The notes under the pieces were generated by a model that was not told the origin of the DNA, made no database searches, and worked only from the letters and a program-made list of their open reading frames with translations. Shown piece by piece: positions 44,787 through 46,438 of a stretch of 46,438 nucleotides of DNA (positions within the stretch are counted from its first letter, which is position 1; the number at the start of each line of letters is the position of its first letter). The position numbers and the translations under genes are program-made. Source of the DNA: Cohaesibacter sp. (GTDB lineage Bacteria > Pseudomonadota > Alphaproteobacteria > Rhizobiales > Cohaesibacteraceae); NCBI GenBank assembly GCA_025210795.1, contig JAOAQZ010000009.1:1-46438 (forward strand), in the 5' to 3' direction.

Positions 44787-45293
44787 TCAGGCCTCGCCTG
44801 CCGTTTCAAACAAAGCAGTTGCCAAGGCTTCCTTGGCATTGCGCCCCGCCCAAACCACAAACTGAAAAGCCTGATAATAACGCTCACATGCCTCAATCGC
44901 GTGCGAAAACATGGCCTCTATCTGCCCGTCACTTGCCGCCTGATCGTCCGGCAACAGCAAGGCATAGCGAAAGACAAGCATCGCATCCGAGGGCATATAA
45001 TCGAAATGCCCCATCCACAATTGCTCATTCACAAGGCCAAGCAACCGGCCAAGTTCGGCCCGCTTACCGACCGGAACATTGAGATCAAAGGCGCAGGCAA
45101 AATGCAGCGCTTCAATCTCAGCAATCCACGAAATAGAGATATGGTAACTGGCCCAGCCTCCCTCCACTTGTAAGGAAACCTCATTATGCCCGGTTCGTTC
45201 GCAAAGCCAGTGATTTTGAGTTGCTATTTCTTCAATGCGATCAATTGAGCCCAGTTCAGGCTCGGCTTCAGCTTCAAAGTCCCACACGCTCAT
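44787..45293 (-). CDS. YbjN domain-containing protein
   Basis: From the ATG at 45293, with a strong GGGAGG site 7 bases before, the product is 168 residues. The YbjN fold (related to type III secretion chaperones) covers most of it: EIATQNHWLCERTGHNEVS, then HISISWIAEIEALHFACAFD and a C-terminal FQFVVWAGRNAKEALATALF. In Rhizobiales this gene usually sits next to proC, which I do not see here. The frame extends 86 codons upstream but that part is not conserved-looking. The function is unknown; in E. coli YbjN affects motility and stress traits. Confidence 0.85.
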   Translation of the reverse strand: MSVWDFEAEAEPELGSIDRIEEIATQNHWLCERTGHNEVSLQVEGGWASYHISISWIAEIEALHFACAFDLNVPVGKRAELGRLLGLVNEQLWMGHFDYMPSDAMLVFRYALLLPDDQAASDGQIEAMFSHAIEACERYYQAFQFVVWAGRNAKEALATALFETAGEA

Positions 45294-45643
45294 CTCTGCC
45301 TCCCTCAATACAAAGCAGCTGACCGGCAAAAGCCCGCCCTCAAATGGCGCGATTTGAGGGTAGCTCAAACCAAAAGGGGAAAAGCACAAGCATTGGAAAT
45401 ACTTAAGGCTATAGTCGCCTATCCTGCCTGCAAACCGCCTTATAGCAGGCAAGGGCCGAATCTCCCTTTCCTCAAGTATACGTCCAGAAAGCCCCAAGCC
45501 CCGCATCTTTTTTGCCGTAAAGCGCAACGAAGAAAGAGAATGAGAACGCAATTTGGCAACAAATCACGCCAGATTTAAAATCAGGCGGGCATTTCAAGCA
45601 ATTATACAGGCAACCAAAAAAGGCCCGGCAATGCCATGCATCA
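45294..45643. other. intergenic region between YbjN gene and UbiK gene
   Basis: About 350 bases in which I see no convincing gene. An 80-codon minus-strand frame at 45472-45714 lacks a ribosome-binding site and a recognisable product and crosses the UbiK terminator. The YbjN promoter should lie here. Confidence 0.4.
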
Positions 45644-45651
45644 CCGGACCT
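45621..45651 (-). terminator. terminator of the UbiK-family gene
   Basis: AGGCCCGG (45621-45628) pairs with CCGGACCT (45644-45651). On the minus strand the mismatch is a G-U pair and a T run follows. Confidence 0.7.
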
Positions 45652-45723
45652 GTTGATCATTTTCTGCGCATGCAACGGCAGTTCCAAAGGCAGCGCCGAA
45701 GAATGCTCAAGCAATCTGCTTGA

Positions 45724-45981
45724 CTATTCAGCTTTCTCCGATTTGCCCTCAAGAGCATCAAGACGAGCCTTTAGAGCTTCATTTTCATCGCGAGCAGTTG
45801 CTGCCATGGCTTTGACCGCCTCAAACTCATCGCGCGTGACCAGATCCATATCGCCAATGAAACGCTCTAGCTGAGCACGAAACATGGTCTCGGCTTCTCC
45901 GCGCACCCCTTGGGCAACGCCAGCAGCATCGCTCATCAATTTGGCAAATTCATCAAACAGACGGTTATTCACGTGGGTCAT
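45724..45981 (-). CDS. ubiK: accessory factor UbiK family protein (BMFP/YqiC)
   Basis: An 85-residue amphipathic, coiled-coil protein: FDEFAKLMSDAAGVAQGVRG at the N-terminus and VTRDEFEAVKAMAATARDE with a heptad-like LKARLDALEG at the end. UbiK supports the aerobic ubiquinone-synthesis complex in enterobacteria, binding lipids and forming trimers. It is divergent from lgt, a pairing seen in Rhizobiales. A terminator follows. Confidence 0.88.
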   Translation of the reverse strand: MTHVNNRLFDEFAKLMSDAAGVAQGVRGEAETMFRAQLERFIGDMDLVTRDEFEAVKAMAATARDENEALKARLDALEGKSEKAE

Positions 45982-46158
45982 GGCTATAATCCCATAATCG
46001 GCCCGGGCGCATATCTTGCCGCCATCAGGCTCAGGTCAATTCTCTCCCACAGATATAGTGTGCAATCTGAAATTCACAATTGATTTTTACCACTTTCTCT
46101 TGACTTGTTGCTACAATCACCACAAATCGATAAGGCAAATCCCACCAAAGGGCTAATC

Positions 46159-46438
46159 GTGAACTTATTTGCCATCCCATTTCCAATGATTGACCCAGTG
46201 CTGATATCACTGGGGCCTGTCCAGATCCGCTGGTATGCGCTGGCCTATATCGCCGGCATCCTGCTTGCCTGGCATTATATGAAGCGCGTTGCGCGACAGG
46301 CCAATTTGTGGCCGGCTGCGCAAAGTCCTGCCAGCGATGAACAAATTGATGATTTCATTCTCTGGGCCACGTTGGGCATCATATTGGGCGGCAGACTTGG
46401 ATATGTCCTCTTTTATAATCTGGAAGCCTATCTGCAAA
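46159..46438 (+). CDS. lgt: prolipoprotein diacylglyceryl transferase, N-terminal part (partial)
   Basis: Lgt adds diacylglycerol to the lipobox Cys of prolipoproteins in the inner membrane. The frame from GTG at 46159, with AAAGGG 6 bases before, gives 93 codons before the window ends. It has a first helix region (IRWYALAYIAGILLAWHYM) and the signature ILGGRLGYVLFYN. An internal ATG at 46186 would remove the first 9 residues. The catalytic region beyond is outside the window. Confidence 0.92.
   Translation, partial: MNLFAIPFPMIDPVLISLGPVQIRWYALAYIAGILLAWHYMKRVARQANLWPAAQSPASDEQIDDFILWATLGIILGGRLGYVLFYNLEAYLQ

Noticed and set aside
45472..45714. 80-codon minus-strand frame between the YbjN and UbiK genes
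   Set aside because: It runs through the UbiK terminator hairpin and has no start signal.

Overview
The window is a contiguous piece of an alphaproteobacterial chromosome, most likely a marine member of the Hyphomicrobiales (Rhizobiales). A Cohaesibacter-like organism is my best guess. The basis is the Rhizobiales-type gene order (carB-greA, lrp, trxB-lysR, uvrC-pgsA-moaD-moaE, ilvE divergent from a MarR/OmpR-type regulator/kinase trio), a moderate G+C content, rhizobial-type AatA and long N-terminal extensions on UvrB and UvrC. The genus is inference and was not checked against a database. I see no rRNA or tRNA gene, insertion sequence, integrase, prophage or CRISPR array, so this looks like core chromosome with a few accessory cassettes.

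Layout. 1-4.6 kb: end of carB, greA, an Lrp/AsnC regulator divergent from an ELM1-family gene, trxB and a LysR regulator. 4.7-4.9 kb: a probable small RNA with an anti-Shine-Dalgarno loop (CCUCCUCCC), its own promoter and a strong terminator. 4.9-9.3 kb: an aldehyde-oxidation cassette made of an AcoR-like sigma-54 activator, a divergent NAD-dependent aldehyde dehydrogenase with a sigma-54-like promoter, and a DUF779 partner. 9.3-14.2 kb: MsrP with a Tat signal and lipobox, an EF-G-like GTPase lacking the catalytic His, and aspartate aminotransferase. 14.7-17.5 kb: a redox module of an octaheme cytochrome c of the tetrathionate-reductase (OTR) family, a membrane cytochrome b and a small DUF2892 protein. 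17.8-21.5 kb: a Gram-negative (class GN) sortase system, with a VIT/vWA surface protein ending in LPKTA plus a transmembrane tail, its sortase, and a small secreted protein on the opposite strand between them. 21.6-26.6 kb: an EamA transporter, uvrB and a Crp/Fnr regulator with a cysteine-rich tail.

26.7-34.1 kb holds many small genes, several for exported proteins: an RlpA-like protein, RNase T2, a pentapeptide-repeat protein and three unknown secreted proteins. Among them are DUF2164, a glyoxalase-II-like hydrolase, rlmJ and a GST-family gene. 34.4-39.1 kb: a Ca2+/Na+ antiporter and the uvrC-pgsA-moaD-moaE run. 39.2-43.4 kb: ilvE divergent from a MarR regulator (PetP-like), an OmpR-type regulator (PetR-like) and a sensor kinase. 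43.5-46.4 kb: csaA, a TetR regulator, a YbjN-domain gene, a UbiK-family gene and the start of lgt.

The most interesting signals are the anti-SD small RNA, the sortase cassette, the His-less EF-G paralogue, the OTR/cytochrome b module, and several clean palindromes or direct repeats next to regulators: a TTGAC-N4-GTCAA box near the Crp/Fnr gene, an 11-bp inverted repeat between ilvE and the MarR gene, and a 21-bp-period repeat upstream of the TetR gene.
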